64,000 bases of DNA from Bifidobacterium santillanense. Lineage in GTDB: Bacteria; Actinomycetota; Actinomycetes; Actinomycetales; Bifidobacteriaceae. The notes under the pieces were generated by a model that saw nothing but the letters and a program-made list of their open reading frames with translations, did not search any database and was not told the DNA's origin. The position numbers and the translations under genes are program-made. Of this stretch, positions 8,299 to 15,429 are shown piece by piece. The first letter of the stretch is position 1, and each line of letters begins with the position of its first letter. The stretch lies in the NCBI RefSeq assembly GCF_018555385.1, contig NZ_JAFEJS010000001.1, positions 186,001-250,000 on the forward strand, read 5' to 3'.

Positions 8299-9270
8299 GT
8301 GAAGGAAGATTCGACGACAACACCGCAGACCACCGACCAGTCGGCCGACGACGCCCGTCCGCCGCTCCTCATCGGCTCGCACCTGTCCACCGCGGGCGGA
8401 TGGAAGGCGCTCATCAGACGCTCCCACGAGGAGGGCGGGACCGCGTTCGCGTTCTTCCCGCGCTCGCCGTACGGCAAACGCTCCAAGTCGCTCGATCCGG
8501 CGGGCGCCGTGGAGTTCGGCCGCACGATCAAGGCCGAGGGGTACGGTCCGCTGGTCGTCCACGCGCCGTACGTGTACAACCTCGCCGGCAAGGACCCGGC
8601 CAAACGCGCATTCGCGATCGACGCGCTCGTCGAGGATCTCACGCTGCTCGGCGCCATCCGCGCGGGCGGTCAGGAGACGTATCTCAACATCCATCCCGGC
8701 GCGCACGTGGGACAGGGCGTCGAAACCGGCTGCCGGCTCATCGCCGACGGGTTGAGCCACGTGTTCGAAGCGTTGTCCGGGAACGCCGACGCCCGTGTCG
8801 CCGCGTCCGGCACGTCCGACGCATCCGGCGACGGCGGCGTCATGATCCTGCTGGAGACGATGGCCGGCAAGGGCACCGAGTGCGGACGCACCTTCGAGGA
8901 GCTGCGCTCGATCATCGACGGCGTCGACGCCGCATTCCGCGACCGCATCGGCGTCACGTTCGACACCTGCCACGTGTTCGACGCCGGCTACGACCTCATC
9001 GGCGACTACGACGGAGTGATGCGTTCGCTCGACGAGGTCATCGGCTTCGACCGGGTCAGGGCCATCCATGCGAACGACTCGATGTTCGGGCTCGCCTCGC
9101 ACAAGGACCGTCACGCCAACATCGGCGAGGGGAAGCTGGGGCTGCCGTTCTTCAAGCGTCTCGTCAACGACCCGCGCATGGCCAAGCTGCCGATGATCCT
9201 CGAGACCAAGGAACTCACCGAGACCACGCACCGCGAGGAGATCGTCCTGCTGCGCGGATTGCGGCGCTGA
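8299..9270 (+). CDS. nfo: Endonuclease IV, AP-site endonuclease
   Basis: A 323-residue TIM-barrel AP endonuclease that cuts DNA 5' of abasic sites in base excision repair. The metal-ligand motifs of the family are in order: HAPYVYNLA, NIHPGAHVG, LLETMAGKGTE, TFDTCHVFDAGYD, IHANDS, and HKDRHANIGEG. Length is near the usual 280-300 with an N-terminal extension of about 25 residues. GTG 8299 is preferred because TATGCT (a TANNNT -10 element) ends nine bases before it, which would give a leaderless mRNA as is common in actinobacteria. Upstream in-frame codons to 8245 are unlikely to be used. Confidence 0.92.
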   Translation: MKEDSTTTPQTTDQSADDARPPLLIGSHLSTAGGWKALIRRSHEEGGTAFAFFPRSPYGKRSKSLDPAGAVEFGRTIKAEGYGPLVVHAPYVYNLAGKDPAKRAFAIDALVEDLTLLGAIRAGGQETYLNIHPGAHVGQGVETGCRLIADGLSHVFEALSGNADARVAASGTSDASGDGGVMILLETMAGKGTECGRTFEELRSIIDGVDAAFRDRIGVTFDTCHVFDAGYDLIGDYDGVMRSLDEVIGFDRVRAIHANDSMFGLASHKDRHANIGEGKLGLPFFKRLVNDPRMAKLPMILETKELTETTHREEIVLLRGLRR

Positions 9271-9336
9271 CCGCCGGCATGACCGGGGGGGCGAGGCGCG
9301 CCGCATGACGACGGCCGGTGGATCGACGGCGGCTCC

Positions 9337-10362
9337 TTACCGCAGTGTCACGGTGAGCGATTGCTCCGCGGCCTCGGTGCCGGACCACCGGCCGGCGGAG
9401 CGTGACCAATCCATGCCGCACGCATGCACCGACCGCACGCCATACTCGTGGGCGTGCGCGACCAGCCACGTCGCGGCCTGCCAGCCCTGGCGTTTCATGT
9501 CCGATTCGGACAGCCCCGCGGGCAACGTGAACGTCAGCGTCATAGTGACCGTCGAGGATTGCCCGTCACCCGTCGCGCCGGATGAGCCGGACGAGGTGCT
9601 TGAGGAGTCCGACGATCCCGCATCGGATGTGGACGTCGAACCAGCGTCCGACCCCGATTCCGTATCGGAGCCGTCGCCCAACCCGAGCGAACGCACGATC
9701 TCGACCGAGGGGAACTGCCCGCGGAACGCCGTGACCAGCCCATCGGCATCGGGGGAGGTTTTCGTGTGGATCGAACAGGTGACTCCGGCCGCGACCTCGC
9801 CGGTCAGCGCGGACGCCCACGCCCGGGCCATGCCGTCCCACTGCGTGTACAGGTCGGGGTATCCGGAGCGCTGCACGGCCTGCGCGGCGTCCTCGACCGG
9901 AATCGTCTGCCAGTCGGCGACCTTCACCAACCCGTCGTAGAAGGCGTTCGTCGCGTACGACTCGTCCATGAGCTGTTCGACCGTGCCCCAACCCTGGCTC
10001 GGACGCTGCTGGAACAGGCCCACCGAATCGAGGTCGCCGTGGTCGAGGTTGACGAGTTTCGACTCCTGCATCGCCGTCGCGATCGCCACCGTGGCCGCAT
10101 GGTCGGGCAGTCCCCGTTGGACGGCGACGGCGGCGATGAACGACGCGTTGCGCGTCTGCGTGAGACTCAGCGGATAGTTGCCGTCCGAGGTCGTCACCGT
10201 GCAGTAGTCGGCCGGTTTCGATACGGATTGCCTGACAGCTCCGGAGCGGGCCCACATGAACACGGCGACGGAGGCGAGCGCGACGAGACACACCGAGGCC
10301 GTGGCGCCGATGGCGATCGAGACGCCCCTTGACCGTGTGCCGTGCGTTCGTTGTCCGTTCAT
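9337..10362 (-). CDS. Exported lytic-transglycosylase-like protein
   Basis: A 341-residue protein with an N-terminal signal or anchor helix (SIAIGATASVCLVALASVAV, residues about 15-34). Residues about 75-190 resemble the heavily conserved actinobacterial lysozyme-like domain: AATVAIATAMQESKLVNLD, GLFQQRPSQGWG and DAAQAVQRSGYPDLY, with Glu of the AMQES motif as the probable acid catalyst. A Ser/Gly/Asp-rich linker of about 50 residues follows, then a short C-terminal domain (VTMTLTFTLPAGLSE). It overlaps the nicotinamidase stop by four bases (ATGA). It probably acts outside the membrane on peptidoglycan; the catalytic activity is inferred from motifs. Confidence 0.7.
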   Translation of the reverse strand: MNGQRTHGTRSRGVSIAIGATASVCLVALASVAVFMWARSGAVRQSVSKPADYCTVTTSDGNYPLSLTQTRNASFIAAVAVQRGLPDHAATVAIATAMQESKLVNLDHGDLDSVGLFQQRPSQGWGTVEQLMDESYATNAFYDGLVKVADWQTIPVEDAAQAVQRSGYPDLYTQWDGMARAWASALTGEVAAGVTCSIHTKTSPDADGLVTAFRGQFPSVEIVRSLGLGDGSDTESGSDAGSTSTSDAGSSDSSSTSSGSSGATGDGQSSTVTMTLTFTLPAGLSESDMKRQGWQAATWLVAHAHEYGVRSVHACGMDWSRSAGRWSGTEAAEQSLTVTLR

Positions 10363-10973
10363 CGCGATTCCGTGAGCGCGACGCCGGCGTCTGCCATCTC
10401 CCGGCGCGCCGCGACGCCCAGCTCCTCGCTGACCGGCACGGTCAGATCCTCGAACACGGTGACCGGATAGCCGAGCCTTCGCGCGTCGAGCGCGGTCTCC
10501 TTGACGCAGTGCGATTCGGCGATGCCGACCACGTCCACCTCGTCCACGCCGGCGGCCTTCAACGCGTTGGCGAGCGTCCTGCCCGCCCCGAGCGCCGCAT
10601 CCACCTCCGCCCGGCTTTGGATCGCATCGGTGTTGTCCTCGATGCCCTCGAACCCGGAGTAGGCGGCGGAATACTGGCCCTTCTTGAAGTGGTGCGCGAT
10701 ATCGAGCGCCCGGATCGCCGGGTGCAGCTCCGCGTTCGGCGTACCGGCCTTGCCGTGCACAGGCCATGTATCCACGAAGTCGGGCGTCGTCGACCAGTGC
10801 GCGCCCGGTTCGATGTGCCAGTCCTGCGTGGTGGCGATGTACGCGTACTCGTCGCGGTGCGCCCCCACATATTCCGCGATGCGTTCGGCTACCGCGTTGC
10901 CGCCGTCGATGCCGAGTTCGCCGCCCTCGCAGAACGTCGGCTGCACATCCACCACGATCAAGGCCTTGGTCAT
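10359..10973 (-). CDS. pncA: Nicotinamidase / isochorismatase-family hydrolase
   Basis: A 204-residue cysteine hydrolase. The catalytic Asp9 sits in LIVVDVQ, the Lys region is HHFKKGQYS (Lys98), and the nucleophile Cys156 is in GIAESHCVKETALDA. The metal site is TTQDWHIEPGAHW (Asp51, His53). This matches nicotinamidase PncA, which turns nicotinamide into nicotinate for NAD salvage, more closely than plain isochorismatases. ATG 10973 is preceded by an AAAGGGGAA ribosome site. The stop codon overlaps the start of the exported lysozyme-like gene, so the two are co-transcribed. Confidence 0.88.
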   Translation of the reverse strand: MTKALIVVDVQPTFCEGGELGIDGGNAVAERIAEYVGAHRDEYAYIATTQDWHIEPGAHWSTTPDFVDTWPVHGKAGTPNAELHPAIRALDIAHHFKKGQYSAAYSGFEGIEDNTDAIQSRAEVDAALGAGRTLANALKAAGVDEVDVVGIAESHCVKETALDARRLGYPVTVFEDLTVPVSEELGVAARREMADAGVALTESR

Positions 10974-11110
10974 ATCGTTCCCCTTTGTTCCATCGGTTCC
11001 GGTCGCTAACATGATATGACGCCGCGGCCCGGACGGGAAGGCCGGAAGTCCATCGGGCGGGCGGATACGGCTGCCGTCGTGCCGACGACCGTCGACGGCA
11101 CGCAGCCGGA

Positions 11111-11827
11111 TCAGAACAGTCGCATCGGCTCCTCGCGCCGGTACGGACGGATGAGCCCCGGTCCGTCGGAACCCGTCGACGTCGACAACGGCGAGGGGAG
11201 CGGTGCGACCTCGTGGAACCGCAGCATGCGGGACAATGCCGTCCCGTGTTCGCGCATGGGGGCGAGCAGATCGCCGCCGTCGATTCGGGAATCCAACCAT
11301 GCGCCGGCCATGTCCGGCGGAACGAGCAGCGGCATGCGGTCGTGGACGCTCGCCGGGCCATCCACCGCGGGACAGGTGATGATCGTCGCGGTCAGCAGCC
11401 ACGGACGGGACCCGTCCGGACGCCACCATGAATACAGGCCCGCCATCGCCAGCGGTGCGCCGTCGGGGGAGTGGAAGTAGAACGGATTCCTGCCCTTCCA
11501 CTCGTAGTAGCCGGTCGCGGGGATGAGTGCGCGCATGGAGCGGACCGAGTCGGCGAACGTCGGCTTGTATCGCGCCGACTCCACGCGCGCGTTGTACGTC
11601 GGGTATCCGAGCGCGTCGCTCGGGCTCCATCGCGGCACGAGCGACCACCGCGCGCCGGTCAGGTGGCGGCCGCCGGCGGTATCCTTCGCCACGAGCGCGA
11701 TGGACTGCATGGGCGCGATGTTGTACGAGGGGCGCGGCAGGCGGTCGCGGCGCACGCCGGCATCGGGAACGTCCAGCCACCGGGCGGCCGCGTCCCAATC
11801 CAGATCGAGCGCGAATCTCCTGCACAT
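11111..11827 (-). CDS. SRAP-domain protein (YedK/HMCES)
   Basis: A 238-residue SOS-response-associated peptidase family protein. The catalytic Cys2 directly follows the start Met (MCRRFAL), which fixes ATG 11827 as the start. Other family residues are present: the Asn in PSYNIAPMQ, the Glu in ATGYYEWKG, and the His in ASVHDRMPLL. The family forms a thiazolidine cross-link with abasic sites in single-stranded DNA and protects them from cleavage. It sits two genes from the AP endonuclease, a related repair function, though transcribed in the opposite direction. Confidence 0.92.
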   Translation of the reverse strand: MCRRFALDLDWDAAARWLDVPDAGVRRDRLPRPSYNIAPMQSIALVAKDTAGGRHLTGARWSLVPRWSPSDALGYPTYNARVESARYKPTFADSVRSMRALIPATGYYEWKGRNPFYFHSPDGAPLAMAGLYSWWRPDGSRPWLLTATIITCPAVDGPASVHDRMPLLVPPDMAGAWLDSRIDGGDLLAPMREHGTALSRMLRFHEVAPLPSPLSTSTGSDGPGLIRPYRREEPMRLF

Positions 11828-11887
11828 GTGCGGCTCCTTACCGGCGTCTTCGTCCGTCCCGCATCCCGTCCCGCGTGATGGACGGGA

Positions 11888-12445
11888 TTATCGGCGTTCC
11901 CCCGATTCCGGGAATCGGTCCCGGACAATGCTCAATCGGTCCGGACCTCCCGCCCGGGATTCGCCTCCGGGCGGGAGGTCCGTCTCCAATGTCGTCGGTG
12001 TCGCGGTCGATAGGTCGCCCGCCGCGAGCCGGTCGCGGATCTCGGTCAGCAGCCGCACGGTCATCTCCTCGGGCGTCGGCTCGGCCTGCTCCTTCCGCGT
12101 CCGCTCGTCCTCCTCCTGCTTGAGTTTCGCTTTGACGAGCAGCGCCTCGGACATGTCGCGGAACTTGTTGATCGGCACGAGGATGCAGAAGTAGACGGCG
12201 ACGGCGATGACGAGGAAGTTGAGCAGCGCGCCCAGCACGGCGCCGAACGAGATGGTGGCGCCGTTGAACGTGAACGCGAGCAGCCCGCTCATGTCCGGCT
12301 TGCCGAAGACCATCGCGATCATCGGGTTGATGACGTCGTCGACGATCGCGTTCACCACCGCGGTGACCGCGCCGCCCATGACCACGCCCACGGCCATGTC
12401 GATCATGTTGCCGCGGGAGATGAACTTCCTGAATCCGTCGATCAT
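11888..12445 (-). CDS. mscL: Large-conductance mechanosensitive channel
   Basis: A 185-residue channel. It has the conserved start MIDGFRKFISRGNMIDMAVG, followed by the pore helix GVVMGGAVTAVVNAIVDDVINP and a second helix near FGAVLGALLNFLVIAVAVYF. The cytoplasmic helix KLKQEEDERTRKE follows. The protein is about 45 residues longer than typical MscL because of a C-terminal tail with the segment MTVRLLTEIRDRLAAGD, as in other actinobacteria. It opens under membrane tension to release solutes on osmotic downshock. The start is 28 bases after the S10 peptidase stop, so they probably share a transcript. Confidence 0.95.
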   Translation of the reverse strand: MIDGFRKFISRGNMIDMAVGVVMGGAVTAVVNAIVDDVINPMIAMVFGKPDMSGLLAFTFNGATISFGAVLGALLNFLVIAVAVYFCILVPINKFRDMSEALLVKAKLKQEEDERTRKEQAEPTPEEMTVRLLTEIRDRLAAGDLSTATPTTLETDLPPGGESRAGGPDRLSIVRDRFPESGERR

Positions 12446-12473
12446 CGTCGTCTCCTTTCCCGTCATGCGGGTC

Positions 12474-14063
12474 CTACAGGCGGATGTCCGGCGCGGTCGC
12501 GGCGGGGCGTTCGTCGATGCCGCGCAGGCCCGCAACGTCCGAAGCGTAGAAGCGCTTGAGGTCATCGGAGAACTTCGCCAGACTCGGCTCGGACGAGTAC
12601 AGCATGTGTCCGGCCGGGTAGTACGCGAATGCAACGTTGCCGCGCAACGGCTTCGGCAGCCCCAGATGGTCGATGTCGTATTCGGTCTGACCGAACGGGG
12701 TGCACAAATCGTACACGCCGTTGCCGATGAGCACCTTCAGCGTCGGCTGGTGGGCGATCGCGGCGGCGAGGTCCGGCACGACGTTCGGGAACGGGATGTT
12801 CCGACCCCAGGAGGACTTGGTCATCTCCGGCTGCCTGTGCCACCAGGTCCAGCCCTTGCCGGGTTCGGTCGCGTCCCAGTCGAAGTCGGCGAACCCGCGA
12901 CGCTCCGGGGGGCGGTCCCACCCGAGTTCGTCCCTGAGATACGCGTTGGCGAGGCTCGAATACGCGGGGTCGAGGTAGGCGTCGTCGACGACGAACGTCT
13001 CCTCGTCGTTCATCCGGTCGAGGTCGTATCCGGCGACGCGGCCGTCGTAGCGTCCGACGATCTTCTCCTCGTCGCGCAGCAGCTCCTTGCGAAAGCGCAT
13101 GTCGACGACGCGCAGGTCCGAGTCATAGACGTACTTCGCGTCCAGTCCGGTCAATTCGGCGTAGCGTTCGGCCACGCGGCGTCTGACGTCGTCGGGCAGG
13201 GACGCGCCGGCGGCCAGCGCGAGGCGCAGCGGGCCGTTGGCGAACGCGCGCGCCGTCTGGAGATGCTCGGCCGGGTCCACGCCCTTGCCGGCGCGGCCGT
13301 GGTACTGGGCGACCGAGGCGTAGGTCGGGAAATAGCCGACGTAGAACTGGTCGGACGTGTCGAGCGTGTAGGCGTAGTCGAGGATGTTCGAGATGAGCGT
13401 GAGACCGTTCAGGGCGACGCCGTCCTGCTGGAGCCGGTAGGCGAGCGCGGCGCCGCGCGTGGTGCCGTACGATTCGCCGAGCACGTACTTGGGGGAGTTC
13501 CAGCGGCGGTATCGGCTCGAGTAGGCGCGGATGAACGCGCTGAATCCGGCGACGTCGCCGTCGACCGACCACAGTTCCGGTTTGGCGGCGTCGAGGATTT
13601 CGGAGAATCCCGCGCCGGGCGCGTCGATGAACACCAGGTCGGAGACGGGCAGCAGCGTGTGCGGGTTGTCCTCCAGATGATAGGGTGCGGCGGGCACGGG
13701 CGCGGCGTTCGGCACGTCGATGCGCTTCGGCGCGATCGAGCCCATGAGCAGGAACGTGGTGGACGAGCCGGGGCCGCCGTTGAACACGTAGATGACCGGA
13801 CGGGTGGGGTCGGACTTCCCGTCGGCGTCGAGCAGCTCGAAAGCGGTGAAGAAGACGCTCGCCGCGGGCTTCACCTTGGGGGTGTCGATGAGGATCGTGC
13901 CGACGGTGGCCGCGTAGTCGAACGCGCGTCCGTCGATCTCGATGGTGTGGCGTGTGGTCTTCTCATACGGTTCGGGCAGCTTCGCCGCATCGGACTTCGC
14001 CAGGTTTGCCGTCGCGCCCGGTTGCGCCACCTTGTCGTTCCTCTCGTCGTTCGCATCCGCCAT
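12474..14063 (-). CDS. Serine carboxypeptidase-like hydrolase, peptidase family S10
   Basis: A 529-residue alpha/beta hydrolase. Family S10 motifs are visible: IYVFNGGPGSSTTFL (oxyanion loop), the nucleophile Ser in KYVLGESYGTTRG, the acid in VLIGNGVYDLCTPF, and the catalytic His in YYPAGHMLY near the C-terminus. No signal peptide is seen, so the protein is probably cytoplasmic. An AAAGGAC ribosome site precedes ATG 14063. Bacterial S10 proteins are thought to trim peptides from the C-terminus. The long opposite-strand open frame over this gene is a codon-bias shadow. Confidence 0.88.
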   Translation of the reverse strand: MADANDERNDKVAQPGATANLAKSDAAKLPEPYEKTTRHTIEIDGRAFDYAATVGTILIDTPKVKPAASVFFTAFELLDADGKSDPTRPVIYVFNGGPGSSTTFLLMGSIAPKRIDVPNAAPVPAAPYHLEDNPHTLLPVSDLVFIDAPGAGFSEILDAAKPELWSVDGDVAGFSAFIRAYSSRYRRWNSPKYVLGESYGTTRGAALAYRLQQDGVALNGLTLISNILDYAYTLDTSDQFYVGYFPTYASVAQYHGRAGKGVDPAEHLQTARAFANGPLRLALAAGASLPDDVRRRVAERYAELTGLDAKYVYDSDLRVVDMRFRKELLRDEEKIVGRYDGRVAGYDLDRMNDEETFVVDDAYLDPAYSSLANAYLRDELGWDRPPERRGFADFDWDATEPGKGWTWWHRQPEMTKSSWGRNIPFPNVVPDLAAAIAHQPTLKVLIGNGVYDLCTPFGQTEYDIDHLGLPKPLRGNVAFAYYPAGHMLYSSEPSLAKFSDDLKRFYASDVAGLRGIDERPAATAPDIRL

Positions 14064-14170
14064 GATGGTTCGTCCTTTCGTCCGCGTCGTTCGCATGTTC
14101 GCCCGATGCACGTCGCCGTCCACCGCGCCGTTGCCCACTATAGACGTGTCGGGTGCGGCCGACGCGGATA

Positions 14171-15190
14171 TCAGATGAGGTCGTAGGGCATCCTCTTCCT
14201 GATCATCCAGAAGACGAGCGTCGCGAACAGGATCAGACCCGCATGCGGGATGTAGCTGGGGAAGCGGACGCAGCAGATCACGGCGAACCGCGCGGCGTAG
14301 AACGCGATGCGGCGCACGCCTTCGCGCGGGCGTGTCTCGCAGGTCATATGCGTGTAGCCACCACCGAGCGTACGGCCCCGCCGCATCCACGGGACGGCGA
14401 TCTCGAAGACCGCGAGCATGAGCAACGTCATGATGGAGGACATATCGAGCGGATCGCCGCCGTCCGGGCCCGTTATCACGCCGAGTCCGCGGCCCGAGAC
14501 GAGCGCGACCAGCGCGTCGCCCGCGACGGTCAGGGGCAGCGCGCACACGGTGGCGAGCCCGAAGTCGATGAGAAAAGCGACGAGCCGGCGCACGAACCCC
14601 GGATCCGTGACGGTCGTGGTGTCCGCCTCGCGCACCGGCAGGACGCGGTCGAGCAGCATCGCGCAGCCGTAGCCGGCGATGGCTCCGGCCGTGTTCCAGA
14701 CGAGGTCGTCCACGTCGAACAGACGGTACGAGCAAGGGAACAGGCCGAGCAGTCCGGTCAACTGCAGCGTCTCCACCATGAGCGAGGCGAGGAATCCGGC
14801 GATGAACGTCGCGGCGAACGGCCACCGGAACACGCGCCTGGCGATGAAGCCGAGCGGCAGGAAGAACACCACGTTCATCGCGATCTGCATAATCGCGGTC
14901 AGGCCGTCCGCGCGGATGTCGCCGATGAACTGGAACGGGTTCAACTGCGGGAAGAGATGGTGGGTCGCGCAGTATGCGGCCGGATCGGACGGCATCGGAT
15001 ACAGCGTGAAGCACAGCAGTCCGAGCGCATACAGCACCGTGCCGTACGCGGACAGCGCGGCCGTGAAGCCGATGCGGTTATCGCGATGATAGAGCATCGC
15101 CAGCACCGGCACCGTAAGCATGAACGACACGACCGGCCACATGGCGACGGCCAGCAGGAACGGCGCCGAGAAATTCGCCAGAAACCCCAT
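14171..15190 (-). CDS. VanZ-like and RDD-domain membrane protein
   Basis: A 339-residue membrane protein. Residues about 1-195 form a VanZ-like domain: several helices, the motif FTLYPMPSDP, the segment NPFQFIGDI, NVVFFLPLGFI and the polar SYRLFDVDDLVWNTAGAIAGY. Residues about 205-339 form an RDD domain, starting with PGFVRRLVAFLIDFGLA, which carries the Arg and Asp residues of that family. VanZ relatives affect glycopeptide susceptibility; the RDD domain is found in transport-related membrane proteins. The exact role is unknown. ATG 15190 (MGFLANFSAPFLL) was chosen because the longer start adds only a charged tail. Confidence 0.85.
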   Translation of the reverse strand: MGFLANFSAPFLLAVAMWPVVSFMLTVPVLAMLYHRDNRIGFTAALSAYGTVLYALGLLCFTLYPMPSDPAAYCATHHLFPQLNPFQFIGDIRADGLTAIMQIAMNVVFFLPLGFIARRVFRWPFAATFIAGFLASLMVETLQLTGLLGLFPCSYRLFDVDDLVWNTAGAIAGYGCAMLLDRVLPVREADTTTVTDPGFVRRLVAFLIDFGLATVCALPLTVAGDALVALVSGRGLGVITGPDGGDPLDMSSIMTLLMLAVFEIAVPWMRRGRTLGGGYTHMTCETRPREGVRRIAFYAARFAVICCVRFPSYIPHAGLILFATLVFWMIRKRMPYDLI

Positions 15191-15351
15191 GAATCCTCTT
15201 TCCTTCTCCTTCGGAACGCCATCCACGATAGGAGCATCCGCCGCGCGCGATCATCGGCCGTCGGATTGAGATTCCCCGGGATATGCGGGGAGGAAGGGAG
15301 TCGGCTCATCCCCGGGGACGATGCGACGCAGCGCGATAATCGGCTTTATTT

Positions 15352-15408
15352 AGACGACATGGTGATGATAGTATTCTCCGATACGTTATATGAACACCGT
15401 GTCGTCTG
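15352..15408. repeat. Long inverted repeat in an AT-rich gap
   Basis: The arms AGACGACATGGTG (15352-15364) and CACCGTGTCGTCT (15396-15408) pair over 13 positions with one wobble, around a 31-base AT-rich spacer that holds its own small GTAT/ATAC dyad. It lies after the FtsX permease stop and before the VanZ gene, so it could terminate the former or regulate the latter. Confidence 0.5.
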
Positions 15409-15429
15409 AATTCTGAATAAAACCGTCAC

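Noticed and set aside
10359-11825. Reverse frame reading through the SRAP gene into the nicotinamidase
   Set aside because: The first 260 codons are an out-of-frame reading of the SRAP gene. Only the last 204 codons are the real nicotinamidase.
12207-14186. Long forward frame (659 codons) opposite the S10 peptidase gene
   Set aside because: It has no domain and a composition rich in Arg, Val and Gly typical of antisense frames in GC-rich DNA. The reverse strand encodes a full S10 peptidase with all motifs.
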